A stretch of DNA of 20,909 bases, taken from a virus. Within the stretch, counting starts at the first letter, position 1, and each line of letters starts with the position of its first letter. The notes under the pieces were generated by a model. That model searched no databases. It had not been told where the DNA came from and saw only the letters and a program-made list of their open reading frames with translations. This document shows positions 7,432-14,691 of this stretch, piece by piece. The stretch spans positions 551-21,459 of the IMG/VR virus record IMGVR_UViG_3300001533_000601, one strand, 5' to 3'. A program made the position numbers and the translations under genes.

Positions 7432-7909
7432 TTCAACAATTCACTTTACGGAAGAATCATTAGATTTACAACAATATGCTACTTCTGCAAATCTTGATAC
7501 TCATACAAGTGATTCAACAATTCACTTTACTGAAGAATCATTAGATTTACAACAATACGCTACTTCTGCAAATCTTGATACGCATACAAGTGATTCAACA
7601 ATTCACTTTACGGAAGAATCATTAGATTTACAACAATATGCTACTTCTGCAAATATGCTCATACAAGTGATTCTACAATTCACTTTACGGAAGAATCATT
7701 AGATTTACAACAATATGCTACTTCTGCAAATTTTGATACTCATACAAGTGATTCTACAATTCACTTTACGGAAGAATCATTAGATTTAAATCAATATGCA
7801 ACTTCTGCAAATCTTGATACACATACAAGTGATTCAACAATTCACTTTACGGAAGCAAGTATTGATCATGGTAGTATTTCTGGATTGTTAGATAATGACC
7901 ATCCTCAAT
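7240..7909 (+). repeat. Tandem repeat array, 81-bp unit, in the fibre shaft
   Basis: Units beginning CATACAAGTGATTC start at 7240, 7321, 7421, 7502, 7583, 7660, 7741 and 7822. Most spacings are 81 bases (27 residues). The spacing of 100 contains an extra IDHGSISGLLDNDHPQ module less 14 bases, and the spacing of 77 lacks 4 bases. The 88 bases at 7321-7408 recur exactly at 7822-7909. Confidence 0.9.
7394..7702 (+). CDS. Fibre repeat fragment, 102 aa
   Basis: Consists almost entirely of the 27-residue repeat HTSDSTIHFTEESLDLQQYA with a TSANLDT tail, about three times. It is in its repeat frame only from about 7421 to 7655. The ATG used lies out of the repeat frame of the preceding piece, so this is a fragment of the broken gene and not a separate protein. 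Confidence 0.3.
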   Translation: MTILNMLLSHTSDSTIHFTEESLDLQQYATSANLDTHTSDSTIHFTEESLDLQQYATSANLDTHTSDSTIHFTEESLDLQQYATSANMLIQVILQFTLRKNH

Positions 7910-7973
7910 TTCGTTAAGTGCGGATGTTGTATTAAAAACTCTTTATGATTCAAATACTATAGTTGCTGCTACA

Positions 7974-8858
7974 GTGGATGATACTCCTACTGCTCGTACA
8001 ATTAATTCCGATCAGTTGGTTGGTAGACTTAGTACGGGTCCGATACAAGGTATAGATTCTACCGATGTTAGAACTATAATTGGTAGTTCAACCGCTCAAT
8101 GGAACGCTAATGAGCTTCAAGGATACGCTGTATCCGAAACCGCTCCTAGTGATGGTGATGTGTTGGTTTATAACACTACAGGCTCCGTATGGACTCCTGA
8201 AGCACCAAGTAGTGGTGGTGATGTTGCTACCGATACTATTTGGGATGCAAAAGGTGATTTGGCATTAGGTACTGGTGTGGATACTGCATCACGCCTTGCG
8301 GTAGGTACTAATGACTTAGTACTTGTTGCCGACTCTACTCAAGATACGGGTGTTAAGTGGGCGACAGTTCCTGCAGGTTCTGTTCCTGATGGTTCAGATG
8401 CGACTGCTATTCATGACAATGTTAGTGGTGAAATAAACGCTATTACTGAAAAGACAACTCCTGTGGATGCGGATTTACTTCTTATTGAAGATAGTGCAGC
8501 GACTAATGCCAAAAAGAAAGTTCAAATTGGTAATTTACCAAAACCAGAATTGACAAAAAGTATATATATTGAGAATCCTACCGCAACCGACAATATTGGT
8601 ATTTGGGAACCAGGAGTGGCGATAACTATAACTAAGGTTGTGCATAAGACTGTTGGTGCAACAGTAACATATAATATTAGTCATAGTAACGGTACAGATT
8701 TATGGGCTACGGATGAAGTTGCAAGTACAACTAGAGAAGCAATAAATAGTTTTACCGATGCTACTTGTACGGCTAATAACTACATTAGATATCAAGCAAG
8801 TGCAATAGGAACAACACCAACTGCTATTGAAATTACAATAACATATACGGAGGATTAA
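7974..8858 (+). CDS. Fibre C-terminal fragment, 294 aa
   Basis: The distal part of the second fibre. The same frame is open back to about 7908 (SLSADVVLKTLYDS), which suggests the GTG at 7974 is not a true start. It contains LVGRLSTGPIQGIDSTDVRT, a segment with GDVLVYNTTGSVWTPEAP, and a C-terminal beta domain (KSIYIENPTATDNIGIWEPG to ITITYTED) like the end of many phage structural fibres. It is followed after 1 nt by the next gene. Confidence 0.6.
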   Translation: MDDTPTARTINSDQLVGRLSTGPIQGIDSTDVRTIIGSSTAQWNANELQGYAVSETAPSDGDVLVYNTTGSVWTPEAPSSGGDVATDTIWDAKGDLALGTGVDTASRLAVGTNDLVLVADSTQDTGVKWATVPAGSVPDGSDATAIHDNVSGEINAITEKTTPVDADLLLIEDSAATNAKKKVQIGNLPKPELTKSIYIENPTATDNIGIWEPGVAITITKVVHKTVGATVTYNISHSNGTDLWATDEVASTTREAINSFTDATCTANNYIRYQASAIGTTPTAIEITITYTED

Positions 8859-8859
8859 T

Positions 8860-9153
8860 ATGTATCATATAATAGAAAAGGTTGAATGGTTGGACGATAA
8901 TGCTGTTCGTACCACTCTTGGCTATGTACCAGATAATAAAGAAGGATTACAAGATTTTATATCTATTGAAATGACTCATGGACTGTGGATATATAATCAT
9001 AGAGAAGAGTTAGAATCAGGTGAAATTACACTTGGAGCGTATCTTAGTGCAGGACCAATATACATCTCTCCATCTACTACAAGTATCGTTGATAAAATGG
9101 GATTAAATGAAATTGATGATTTAAAAAATCCAGAGGGGGTTAAATGGCATTAA
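8860..9153 (+). CDS. Unrecognised phage protein, 97 aa
   Basis: GGAGG at 8849-8853 gives a good ribosome site. The gene starts 1 nt after the fibre stop and overlaps the next gene by 10 nt, so the three are translated as a unit. The sequence begins MYHIIEKVEWLDDNAVRTTL, is soluble, and has no recognised motif. Its place behind a fibre gene suggests a fibre accessory or assembly factor, but that is context only. Confidence 0.75.
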   Translation: MYHIIEKVEWLDDNAVRTTLGYVPDNKEGLQDFISIEMTHGLWIYNHREELESGEITLGAYLSAGPIYISPSTTSIVDKMGLNEIDDLKNPEGVKWH

Positions 9154-9794
9154 CTGCGGGTAATACCTCGGCATATAATTCTGCTCCTGGATCAACTAAT
9201 CCATTTACGTGGTCTCATAACCATAATATTGGTAGTAATGGGTATTTAGTAATATTTTTAGCAATCCCCAGTGGTAGTGTTAATAGTGTGACATATGATG
9301 GTGTATCAATGACGGAAATAAGATCAGAATCACCAACTGTTCCTGCAACAATAGGATGGAGTATATGGGGTATTGATAACCCATCAACTGGAAGTAATAC
9401 TGTATCGGTGACATTAAATAGTCAAAATTGGAATTCTTCTTCAGGTGCTGCTTTTTCATATTTAGGATCTAGTGGGTCTGGTGTTACTGGATATAATGGA
9501 ATTGGTGAGGATAGTCCAACTTTAGATATGACAATTTCAAGTAATTCTATAATAATTGCTGCGGGTGCTTCGGGGCTAAATAATGGAGCATTTATTGAGA
9601 TTCCAGATGGAACAAGTAGGTCTCTTGATTATAATCATACCATAAACAATTATACTTGGGGTGCAGATTCTCCTACATTGTCAAGTGGAACAAAAACAGT
9701 TCAAGCGGGTACTATTGATGGTAGTAATACTGTATTAATGGCGGTAGAAATAAAAGAAGCATCAACGGCTACAAGACGGATTATTATTATATAA
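9144..9794 (+). CDS. Putative beta-rich surface/virion protein, 216 aa
   Basis: GAGGGGG at 9133-9139 lies 4 nt before the ATG, inside the end of the previous gene. The protein is Ser/Thr/Gly-rich with repeated strands: VNSVTYDGVSMTEI (a motif common in phage and bacterial surface proteins), GIDNPSTGSNTVSVTLN, SSNSIIIAAGASG and GSNTVLMAVEIKEA. This suggests an immunoglobulin-like or jelly-roll fold. No signal peptide is evident, so it is probably assembled onto the particle, perhaps at the fibre. It ends in a hydrophobic RRIIII. Confidence 0.72.
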   Translation: MALTAGNTSAYNSAPGSTNPFTWSHNHNIGSNGYLVIFLAIPSGSVNSVTYDGVSMTEIRSESPTVPATIGWSIWGIDNPSTGSNTVSVTLNSQNWNSSSGAAFSYLGSSGSGVTGYNGIGEDSPTLDMTISSNSIIIAAGASGLNNGAFIEIPDGTSRSLDYNHTINNYTWGADSPTLSSGTKTVQAGTIDGSNTVLMAVEIKEASTATRRIIII

Positions 9795-9804
9795 TGATAA
9801 TTAA

Positions 9805-9812
9805 TATAAATA
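9805..9812 (+). promoter_or_regulatory. T4-type late promoter core
   Basis: Exact TATAAATA, 39 nt before ATG 9852. It opens the head-gene transcription unit leading to the portal gene. Confidence 0.75.
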
Positions 9813-9851
9813 ATAGAATAAAGTTAACGGTTTATTAAAAACGGGGATATA

Positions 9852-10253
9852 ATGGAAAATCTATATGAAGATCTTTATGGAGATGTTAAGAATATGCTTA
9901 ACAATGCCAAGCGTAGGATGGGTGTCCGTAAAGCCGAATTAAATAGATCTGATAATGATAATGAAACGATTACAACTGACTCTAATTATAACAATGGGAA
10001 AATGAATATAGATGAGGAGTTTTGTAAGAGACTCATCACTTATTTAAATAAAGAAATGGACAAATCATTCCCTGCCCCTACAAAATTAAAAAGTGTATTA
10101 ACTTATGAAGTTAAAAAGATATTGAAGTCTGGAGACGAAAAAGAAATAAAAAAAATTGTTGAAAATATTAGAGATATTGTTCTCAAAGAAAAAATAAAGT
10201 TTTTAGATACTATAGAAAAGAAGGTAGAGAAAATTCTTGTTAACAAATATTAG
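9852..10253 (+). CDS. Unrecognised helical protein, 133 aa
   Basis: First gene after a late promoter, with a weak GGGG ribosome site at 9843-9846. It is strongly charged and mainly helical. A basic N-terminal part (NNAKRRMGVRKAELNRSDND) and a Lys/Glu-rich C-terminal helix (EIKKIVENIRDIVLKEKIKF) flank an Asn-rich linker. It stands at the head of the cluster ending in the portal gene. T4 has no obvious equivalent at this place. Function unknown. Confidence 0.72.
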   Translation: MENLYEDLYGDVKNMLNNAKRRMGVRKAELNRSDNDNETITTDSNYNNGKMNIDEEFCKRLITYLNKEMDKSFPAPTKLKSVLTYEVKKILKSGDEKEIKKIVENIRDIVLKEKIKFLDTIEKKVEKILVNKY

Positions 10254-10263
10254 GAGATGTTTT

Positions 10264-10401
10264 ATGAGTTATCATGATTATCTGACAACATTTTCAAAAG
10301 AAGACACTGTTAATAAATCGGACGAGGATAAAAATTTATTATTTAACGAATTGGTCGAATATATGGCAAATCATATAGTTGACTCAAGCTTGGTGGGATG
10401 A
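10264..10401 (+). CDS. Small unrecognised protein, 45 aa
   Basis: ATG 10264 has AGGAG at 10252-10256, a 7-nt gap. The protein begins MSYHDYLTTFSKED and ends in an acidic helix, NELVEYMANHIVD. Its TGA (10399-10401) overlaps the ATGATG of the next gene, a classical coupling junction. The good ribosome site and the junction support a real small gene despite its size. Confidence 0.65.
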   Translation: MSYHDYLTTFSKEDTVNKSDEDKNLLFNELVEYMANHIVDSSLVG

Positions 10402-10859
10402 TGGATATAGAAAAAGTAAATGCAATGATTGCTAATCTCGTATCTAAGAGAGAATGGCTTCAAAATGATATAAATAAGAAACGTGAAGATATTCTTAGAG
10501 TACAAGAGGATGTTGCAGGTCTTCAAGAAAAAGTACAAGAGATAGACAAGAATATTGCAGAAATAAAACTTCGTGCTGACAAGGATAAGGAAAGAGAACA
10601 ATCTCAAAATGAACCTATGGTTAAGAAACCTATAGATAAAAATTCTAATCCTTTAGGTGTTGAAGAAGAAGCGGATGCTGCTACAAATACAGGATCTTTA
10701 GATGCTTCAAGCGTAAGTTCTGGCGGTAATTTTGGAGGATGGAGACATTATTCCAAAATGGGAGAAGTATCAAAACGATCACGTCCCAAGAAGAAGAAAA
10801 AGAAAAAAATTGTTGAGTTTGTAGATTCATTTTTTGAATTGATTGAGAATGGAGAATAA
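10398..10859 (+). CDS. Coiled-coil protein with polylysine tail, 153 aa
   Basis: Two consecutive ATGs (10398 and 10401) could start it. Residues about 5-65 form a long charged heptad-like coil (VQEDVAGLQEKVQEIDKNI). A Ser/Gly-rich linker with GGNFGGWRHYSK follows, then a run of seven lysines near residue 135 and an acidic end. It is coupled to the 45-aa gene and followed 2 nt later by the portal gene. A role in prohead initiation or core assembly is possible from its position, but the family is not recognised. A TATAAATA at 10469-10476 lies within the coding sequence. Confidence 0.72.
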   Translation: MMDIEKVNAMIANLVSKREWLQNDINKKREDILRVQEDVAGLQEKVQEIDKNIAEIKLRADKDKEREQSQNEPMVKKPIDKNSNPLGVEEEADAATNTGSLDASSVSSGGNFGGWRHYSKMGEVSKRSRPKKKKKKKIVEFVDSFFELIENGE

Positions 10860-10861
10860 TA

Positions 10862-12694
10862 ATGAATATACCTATTTTAGGTGATAAGAATCCGTTTGCG
10901 AAATTTTTTAGATTTGGAAGGGTACAAGATTCAAATACTAAAGAAGATGTTCAACAAGTAAGAAATAGTCAAGGGTATTCACAAGAAGAACTTGATTTTG
11001 GTTTTGCTTCATATTGGAACTATGGTATCGGAAGCCCCGAAAGCTCAGGCTACGGGATGTCGTCTATTAGTATTCAATTTGATCAATATTTTAGAGCAAA
11101 AGCTCAAAGAATTTTTAAATATCGTGAAATGTCTTATTATCCTGATATTAATGATGGTTTGGATATGATATGTGATGAAGCGATGGTTGAAAATTCTCAA
11201 ACGGGAAATTATCTCGAATTGTATCTTAAAGATGAAGTTCCTGAACATATTGAAGAACAAATTCGTGAGCATTGGGATTATTTGATTAATGATGTGTATG
11301 TATTAAATGACACTGGTTGGGATTTATTTCATAGATGGCTTGTCGATGGAGAGTTGTATATCGAACTTATCTTGGACGATAAGGGTGAAACTATTATTGA
11401 TTTTAAAGTACTTCCTCCTCATACAATGACACCCGTTTATGATAATACCGAAATAATAGGTTTTGTCCAAACACCTAGTTATACGTATGGTGTTAATGAT
11501 GGTGGTGCATCTGGTAATGTAGACAATGCGGGTTATGGAGCAAATGGTAGTGGTTATAATAATTCCTATACTATGGGTGGACAAGAAAATACACAAAATG
11601 ATGAAGTTCGTTTCGATAAAAATCAAGTTGTTTATATCAATTATGGTGAAACAGGTAGAAACAAATTAGATGTACGCGGGTTTTTAGAATCAAATATACG
11701 CATATATAATCAGTTAAAGTATCTTGAGGATGCCGTAGTAGTTTATCGCATCGTTAGAGCACCTGAGAGACGCATATGGAACGTTGGTGTAGGTAAGATG
11801 ACAAAAGGTAAAGCCGAACAATATATTCGTGGACTCATACAAAGATATCGTAAGAATGTGTACTATGATCCATCAACTGGTGCTATGGACTCTTCTCGTA
11901 ACTTTCAAGCTATGACTGAAGATTTTTGGTTCGCTAAAGATGAGAATGGTGAAGGAACAAGTGTTGATACACTTGCGGGCGGTCAAAACCTTGGTGAAAT
12001 GTCTGATGTATATTACTTCGAGCGTAAACTTCATCAAAATATGAAAATTCCACGTAACCGTTGGGGTGGACCTACAGACGACGCATCGGATGTATACACC
12101 ACTGGTAAAGGTGGAGAGATAACTCGTGAAGAAATAAAATTCTCTCGTTTTGTTAATAGGCTTCAAAAAAGATTTAGTATTATGTTTATGGAGTCTTTTT
12201 TAACACATCTTAGACTTATGGGTTTTGATGACAAATATATTGACGAATCGCTATATAAAATTCAATTTACACAATCAAATCTTTGGAAACAATACAAAGA
12301 ATTAGAAATTCTTGAAGCTCGTTTTGGTATTCTTGGTGCTATTGAGACATACATTTACAAACCAGAAGAAAATGAAAATGGTCCATTCTCTATGAATTTT
12401 GTATTGAAAAATTGGTTCTTAATGAGTGAAGAAGAATTTGAAGCTAATAAAGATATATTAGAAAAAGAAAAAGAAGCTGCACGTCTTAGAATGCAAGATA
12501 TTGGTTTTGACAAACAAGGCGGAGAAGGATCAGAAGGTGAAGAAGCTGGCGATGAATTTGGTGGAGGAGATGAAGGTGAATTCGGAGGCGGTGACGAGTT
12601 TGGTGGGGGAGAGTTCGGTGGTGGAGAAGAGTTCGGTGGGGGAGATGAATTCGGTGCTGCCGAGGGTGAACCAGGCGAATTTGATGCTGATTAA
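10862..12694 (+). CDS. 20: Portal vertex protein, T4 gp20-like, 610 aa
   Basis: The portal dodecamer nucleates head assembly and is the channel and motor dock for DNA packaging. Features of the gp20 family include FRAKAQRIFKYREMSYYPDI, DGLDMICDEAMVE, WDLFHRWLVDGELYIELILD, VYRIVRAPERRIWNVGVGKM, KIPRNRWGG and the clip/crown helices after it. The body resembles T4 gp20 (524 aa) in order. The extra length comes from a Gly-rich insert near residues 210-245 and a C-terminal Gly/Glu/Asp/Phe repeat tail (EFGGGDEFGGGEFGGG) from about residue 550. GGAG at 10851-10854 precedes the ATG. Confidence 0.92.
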   Translation: MNIPILGDKNPFAKFFRFGRVQDSNTKEDVQQVRNSQGYSQEELDFGFASYWNYGIGSPESSGYGMSSISIQFDQYFRAKAQRIFKYREMSYYPDINDGLDMICDEAMVENSQTGNYLELYLKDEVPEHIEEQIREHWDYLINDVYVLNDTGWDLFHRWLVDGELYIELILDDKGETIIDFKVLPPHTMTPVYDNTEIIGFVQTPSYTYGVNDGGASGNVDNAGYGANGSGYNNSYTMGGQENTQNDEVRFDKNQVVYINYGETGRNKLDVRGFLESNIRIYNQLKYLEDAVVVYRIVRAPERRIWNVGVGKMTKGKAEQYIRGLIQRYRKNVYYDPSTGAMDSSRNFQAMTEDFWFAKDENGEGTSVDTLAGGQNLGEMSDVYYFERKLHQNMKIPRNRWGGPTDDASDVYTTGKGGEITREEIKFSRFVNRLQKRFSIMFMESFLTHLRLMGFDDKYIDESLYKIQFTQSNLWKQYKELEILEARFGILGAIETYIYKPEENENGPFSMNFVLKNWFLMSEEEFEANKDILEKEKEAARLRMQDIGFDKQGGEGSEGEEAGDEFGGGDEGEFGGGDEFGGGEFGGGEEFGGGDEFGAAEGEPGEFDAD

Positions 12695-12703
12695 TGAAAA
12701 TAA

Positions 12704-12711
12704 TATAAATA
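12704..12711 (+). promoter_or_regulatory. T4-type late promoter core
   Basis: Exact TATAAATA 30 nt before ATG 12742, between the portal gene and the core/protease genes. Confidence 0.72.
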
Positions 12712-12741
12712 GTATATAGAACGATAATAAAGGAGATTCAA

Positions 12742-12906
12742 ATGGAATCAGTAATTCAAATGGTATTAGATAGTAATTGGACGGATATGACTAAATATAC
12801 CGAACGAAAAGCTGCCACAAAAATATCAGAGAAGATTGCAGAAAAGAAACAAGAAATTGTAGATATAATGAATCGTGGCTATGATATAGACGCAAAATCC
12901 GAATAA
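12742..12906 (+). CDS. Small helical protein, possible prohead core protein, 54 aa
   Basis: AGGAG at 12731-12735 precedes the ATG, and a late promoter lies just upstream. The sequence is one long charged helix (ERKAATKISEKIAEKKQEIV). In T4 the small prohead core genes 67 and 68 lie between 20 and 21, and this gene occupies the same place, so a core role is plausible by position. There is no sequence proof. Fourteen bases separate it from the protease gene. Confidence 0.6.
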   Translation: MESVIQMVLDSNWTDMTKYTERKAATKISEKIAEKKQEIVDIMNRGYDIDAKSE

Positions 12907-12920
12907 GGGAGAGAAGGACT

Positions 12921-13580
12921 ATGAAACTTCTAAGAGAATACGTTCCATACAATAACATAAAAATGATTTCTGAAGAAGTGGAAGGAAAGAAGAATTACTT
13001 CTTGAAGGGTCCGTTCTTGGAAGCTAATGTTAAAAATAGAAACGGTAGAAAATATATGCAAGAAACTCTTGATCGTGAAGTGAAAGATTTTTATGAAACA
13101 AAAATCAAAACTAAAAGATCAATGGGTGAACTTGATCATCCACCTGAACCTACGATTAACCTTGATAGGATTTCTCACGTTATTACCGACTTAAAAATGG
13201 AAGGTAATATTGGATACGGAGTAGCTAAGTTACTCAATACTCCTTGCGGACAAATAGCGAAAGCACTTGTCGATGATGGTATTCAGCTTGGAATGTCAAC
13301 ACGTGGTGTTGGTACACTTGATGGTGATTTGGTAAAAGATGACTTTAAACTTATAACTATAGATATAGTTGCTGATCCTTCTGCATCAACGGCATTTGTA
13401 GAGGGTGTTTTGGAAAATAAAAATTATATCGTTGGTGATAATGGTGAAATTGTTGAAGCAGCGGTGGAACAATTACAACGAAATATGGATAAAGCAGTAA
13501 GAGAAAATGTATTTGATAAAGCATCTTTCTCGGCAGCAACACTTGACTATATGAAAGAATTTATAAATTCTATTAGATAA
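12921..13580 (+). CDS. 21: Prohead core protease, T4 gp21-like, 219 aa
   Basis: A serine protease of the phage/herpesvirus assemblin type that cleaves the core and capsid proteins during head maturation. FLEANVKNRNGRKYMQ leads to the catalytic His in MGELDHP (His73), and the nucleophile Ser126 lies in GMSTRGVG. The strand DIVADPSASTAFVEGVLE follows, and the length is close to T4 gp21 (212 aa). GGGAGAGAAGG lies just before the ATG. Order 20-core-21-22-23 matches T4. The C-terminal helix may be removed by self-cleavage. Confidence 0.93.
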   Translation: MKLLREYVPYNNIKMISEEVEGKKNYFLKGPFLEANVKNRNGRKYMQETLDREVKDFYETKIKTKRSMGELDHPPEPTINLDRISHVITDLKMEGNIGYGVAKLLNTPCGQIAKALVDDGIQLGMSTRGVGTLDGDLVKDDFKLITIDIVADPSASTAFVEGVLENKNYIVGDNGEIVEAAVEQLQRNMDKAVRENVFDKASFSAATLDYMKEFINSIR

Positions 13581-13593
13581 AATAATAAAATTA

Positions 13594-13601
13594 TATAAAT
13601 A
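13594..13601 (+). promoter_or_regulatory. Late promoter core with long leader
   Basis: Exact TATAAATA 205 nt before ATG 13807. It is the distal member of a tandem pair in front of gene 22. Confidence 0.65.
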
Positions 13602-13607
13602 TTAATA

Positions 13608-13766
13608 GCTTTGTCTATGATTTTAATAAAGATAGACAATATTTAAAAAAAAAATAGATTTTATTTTTAAATATTTAAGTCCTTGTAAAAGGCTAAGTTA
13701 TAAAGATAAAGATTTTTCAAATATTTACTTAGATTTAAAAAGTGTTAAAATTTGAAGAGAAAATAA
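13608..13766 (+). other. Structured leader region before gene 22
   Basis: Non-coding sequence between two late promoters. It holds an 8-bp stem (13611-13618 TTGTCTAT with 13632-13639 ATAGACAA), a long A/T inverted repeat centred near 13660, and CCTT-GTAA-AAGG, a short stem with a GNRA-type loop near 13681-13692. No open frame of note is seen. It would be transcribed only from the distal promoter. Confidence 0.5.
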
Positions 13767-13774
13767 TATAAATA
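13767..13774 (+). promoter_or_regulatory. T4-type late promoter core (proximal)
   Basis: Exact TATAAATA 32 nt before ATG 13807. It drives the scaffold and major capsid genes. Confidence 0.75.
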
Positions 13775-13806
13775 CTTATAAGAATATGATTTAGGAGGAA
13801 TTTCTT

Positions 13807-14649
13807 ATGTCAAAGAACATTACCCAAAAAATCAGGGAACTTTTGACACCTGAAGATTTGAAGGTTTTTGAAAATGCTGTAGATAGCATGATCGAAGAAA
13901 AAACAGAAGCAAAACTTTCAAATTTAATTCAACTCAAAGAAGAAGAATTAAAAACAAAATATGCAAGTCTTGCTGAAGAGTATACTTCAAAAGAGGTGGA
14001 AAAACGTTTAACTGAAAAAAAAGCTAAAATTGTTGAAAGCTATGATAAGAAACTTTCTCTTCTTGAGCAGAAAGTTGTTACTAAACTTGATTCATATCTT
14101 GATCATGTAATCAGCGAGCAGATCTCTGATGAAATGCTTGAGAAAGTTGCAATCAACGAAACACTTCAACCTGTTGTTGAAGGGATTCGTGCAGTATTTA
14201 GTGGCAACCATCTTAAACTCAATTCAAAAGCACAGGCTACAATTGATAGTCTTACGAAAGCTGTTGAAGAGATTAAAGGTGAACTTTCCGAGTCAATAGA
14301 GAAAAATATTCAGCTTGAAAACAAATTAGAAAAGAGTGCTGTATATCTTCTTATTTCTGAAAAAACTAACGGACTTAAAAAATCTGACAAACAAAAAGTT
14401 GTTGAGATGTTCAAGTCTAAAGAATTTGACGAAGTGGAAAAGGATATTGATAACTACCTTAAACTTATCAAAGAATCTGAATTTTCAAGACTAAAGAAAC
14501 CTGTGAAAAAGACTTCGGTTAAATCAAAGGTTGACTCTGTAAACGAAGGTGCAGTTCCTGAAGTGAAAAAAGAATCTGTGGCAAAAACAATCGAAGAAGA
14601 TGTTAAGTCAACAGTAACAATGGTAGATGTATCAAACAAGTTTTTATAA
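13807..14649 (+). CDS. 22: Prohead scaffolding core protein, T4 gp22-like, 280 aa
   Basis: The main scaffold fills the prohead and is degraded by gp21. The protein is almost wholly helical and highly charged, as in T4 gp22 (269 aa). The N-terminal coil (KLSNLIQLKEEELKTKYASL) is followed by DEMLEKVAINETLQPVVEGI, a typical gp22 block, then more coil and a Lys/Glu/Val-rich tail. AGGAGG at 13793-13798 is a strong ribosome site. Placement between 21 and 23 supports the call. Codon choice starts to shift here toward CTT, AAC and CGT, as expected for abundant products. Confidence 0.9.
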   Translation: MSKNITQKIRELLTPEDLKVFENAVDSMIEEKTEAKLSNLIQLKEEELKTKYASLAEEYTSKEVEKRLTEKKAKIVESYDKKLSLLEQKVVTKLDSYLDHVISEQISDEMLEKVAINETLQPVVEGIRAVFSGNHLKLNSKAQATIDSLTKAVEEIKGELSESIEKNIQLENKLEKSAVYLLISEKTNGLKKSDKQKVVEMFKSKEFDEVEKDIDNYLKLIKESEFSRLKKPVKKTSVKSKVDSVNEGAVPEVKKESVAKTIEEDVKSTVTMVDVSNKFL

Positions 14650-14691
14650 ACCGAAATAAACAATCTATATACAATATAGGGAGGACGGAAT

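Larger units (their letters stand above)
6363..8858 (+). pseudogene. Second tail fibre gene, frame broken at four module boundaries
   Basis: The pieces form one fibre gene of about 830 codons. It has an N-terminal anchor (ATG 6363, AAAGGGG at 6350-6356), modules with NPHQVDKTDVGLSAVDNTSDLDKPISTATQ-type sequence, an 81-bp repeat shaft, and a C-terminal domain ending TYTED at 8858. The frame breaks near 6528 (one extra base), 7415-7420 (14 bases missing against the repeat), 7656 (4 missing) and 7909 (one missing). A single-base correction at the first gives LDIEDYNNPHQ, and at the last HPQYSLSADVV. All four lie at repeat edges. It may be a recombining or phase-variable gene, a decayed gene, or a repeat-assembly artefact. 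Confidence 0.7.

Noticed and set aside
5025-8858. Diversity-generating retroelement at the fibre genes
   Set aside because: No reverse transcriptase gene and no template/variable repeat pair with adenine-specific changes is seen. The variation is in repeat number and indels.
10469-10476. TATAAATA inside the coiled-coil gene as a promoter for the portal gene
   Set aside because: It lies within codons for D-I-N and almost 400 nt before ATG 10862. Chance in AT-rich coding sequence is the simpler explanation.
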